Shown here in pieces: positions 5,041 through 5,761 of a stretch of 5,761 nucleotides of DNA; the first letter of the stretch is position 1; the number at the start of each line of letters is the position of its first letter. The notes beneath the pieces were generated by a model. The model saw only the letters and a list, made by a program, of their open reading frames with translations, made no database searches and had not been told where the DNA came from. The translations under genes and the position numbers were made by a program. Location of the stretch: positions 1 to 5,761 of the forward strand of contig CADAHD010000201.1 of assembly GCA_902787595.1 (NCBI GenBank), written 5' to 3'. Source of the stretch: an uncultured Lachnospiraceae bacterium. Its GTDB lineage: Bacteria > Bacillota_A > Clostridia > Lachnospirales > Lachnospiraceae.

Positions 5041-5761
5041 CTATCGTTTAGGCGATTGCTCCGAAATCTGTTCCAGAAAATCCTTTGCTTCCTCTGCTCC
5101 GCCGCAGGCTTTGAAGCTTTCCGATACCCGGACGGCACACGCTTTATACTGCGGGTTATTGAGTACCGTTTTCATGCGGATCGTTGAGTACCGTTTCCAG
5201 AGCATCAAGGATGTCTTTTTCGGAGATCGATCTTAAGCGTACTCCGGCACCGAGTTCTTCAGTCCTTTTTGCCACGGCATCCTGTTCGGGTGTCTGCGGA
5301 AAGAGTACTAAAGGCATTTCAAAATACAAGCCCTCGGAGGTTGAATTCATTCCGCAATGAGTAATAAACGCATCGGCGATGGATAAAACAGCCATCTGAT
5401 CAACCGACTCATAGATCTGTATGTTCTTCGGCAGATCATCATAATGATCGTGGTTCCCGCCCATGGAAATGATCACCTGATAGTCTGTTGCGGCAAGTGC
5501 CTTGATACAGTTGCGGTAAAAATCTCTGTTCTTGTTGACCGTTCCCATTGATACATAGACGGTCTTATCCGCTGTTTTTTCAAAAGTCTGCGTGATCGGC
5601 CGGATGGACGGACCGATAAAGCGGTAACGGTCCGAAAACGTGTCCGCGCATGGCTGGAAATACTTAGATGTATATACAATGGTGTTTGTATCGTTGTCAT
5701 TCTGTACAATGTCAAGCAGGCTCTTTACCGGATATCCCTTATCACGAAGGCGTTTGATCTG
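5041..5761 (-). pseudogene. MGT-family (GT1) glycosyltransferase, C-terminal half, frameshifted by a 25-bp duplication; 5' end beyond window
   Basis: The minus-strand frame is open from the right edge (QIKRLRDKGYPVKSLLDIV...) to TAA at 5158-5156, 201 residues. The ATG at 5548 is internal. Landmarks of the UDP-sugar transferase MGT/YjiC-like family appear in order: 'YRFIGPSI' (linker), 'VYVSMGTVNKN' (start of the nucleotide-sugar-binding domain), 'VIISMGGN', 'LPKNIQIYESVDQMAVL', the donor-site segment 'FITHCGMNSTSEGLYFEMP', and 'PQTPEQDAVAKRTEELGAGVRL' (the usual DQ region). Family members use UDP-glucose-like donors on small hydrophobic acceptors; the acceptor here is unknown. The frame then stops early at NDPHENGTQ. 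The normal family ending continues in another frame, from 5157 to TAG at 5043-5041: NPQYKACAVRVSESFKACGG followed by AEEAKDFLEQISEQSPKR. An imperfect 25-bp tandem repeat at 5147-5196 causes the shift. The truncated product loses 38 residues including the last helices, so it is probably non-functional or altered. Confidence 0.88.
5147..5196 (-). repeat. Imperfect 25-bp tandem duplication disrupting the glycosyltransferase
   Basis: On the minus strand, unit A (5196 to 5172) and unit B (5171 to 5147) both start with AAACGGTACTCAA, 13 bp identical, and agree at 20 of 25 positions overall. Removing one 25-bp unit joins ...GAA ACG GTA CTC AAT AAC CCG CAG..., which reads ETVLNNPQ and restores the downstream frame exactly. 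Confidence 0.9.

Noticed and set aside
5473..5715. Minus-strand frame of 80 codons starting near 5715
   Set aside because: It overlaps in another frame the clear MGT glycosyltransferase reading frame, and its Arg/Ser/Thr-rich composition is typical of a shadow frame.

Overview
The window looks like chromosomal DNA from a low-to-moderate G+C Firmicute, most likely a Lachnospiraceae-type clostridium (Butyrivibrio/Roseburia-like). This is inferred from purine-rich Shine-Dalgarno sites, A/T-biased codon use, a compact LytTR regulator operon, a lipoprotein with a Gram-positive style signal peptide, and short 'GGGACGGACCT' hairpin repeats of the kind scattered through clostridial genomes. No rRNA, tRNA, CRISPR array, transposase or phage gene is visible.

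Layout. (1) 1-1012, plus strand: the 3' part of a MerR-type regulator fused to a class I SAM-dependent methyltransferase. The gene enters from the left edge and is broken near position 565 by a frame change that seems to coincide with loss of methyltransferase residues. (2) 1013-1225: an intergenic region packed with repeats. It holds two GGGACGGACCT hairpins, then a 57-bp inverted repeat containing two 21-22 bp spaced direct repeats, then a weak promoter candidate. (3) 1226-2816: a tight three-gene plus-strand operon encoding a polytopic membrane protein (possibly a degenerate CPBP/Abi-fold protein), a stand-alone LytTR DNA-binding regulator, and a small four-TM protein resembling DUF3021. 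(4) 2834-3541, minus strand: a predicted lipoprotein of unknown function, convergent with the operon. (5) 3542-3684: a divergent intergenic region with a spaced inverted repeat. (6) 3685-4989, plus strand: a protein with two N-terminal membrane segments and a large, probably extracellular, part ending in an Ig-like domain. (7) 4991-5031: a third GGGACGGACCT hairpin, which can act as a bidirectional terminator between convergent genes. (8) 5041-5761, minus strand: the C-terminal half of an MGT-family glycosyltransferase. It runs off the right edge and is frameshifted by an imperfect 25-bp tandem duplication.

How the parts work together. The operon fits a LytTR regulator controlled by a co-encoded membrane protein, with an additional membrane protein encoded first; the paired direct repeats upstream have the spacing expected of a LytTR site and could give autoregulation. 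The divergent lipoprotein and the membrane-anchored protein are both cell-envelope products and may share control. Both genes at the window edges appear inactivated, by different kinds of lesion. The best leads are the LytTR operon with its candidate operator, the hairpin family with a fixed loop and changing stem, and the fully reconstructable 25-bp duplication in the glycosyltransferase.
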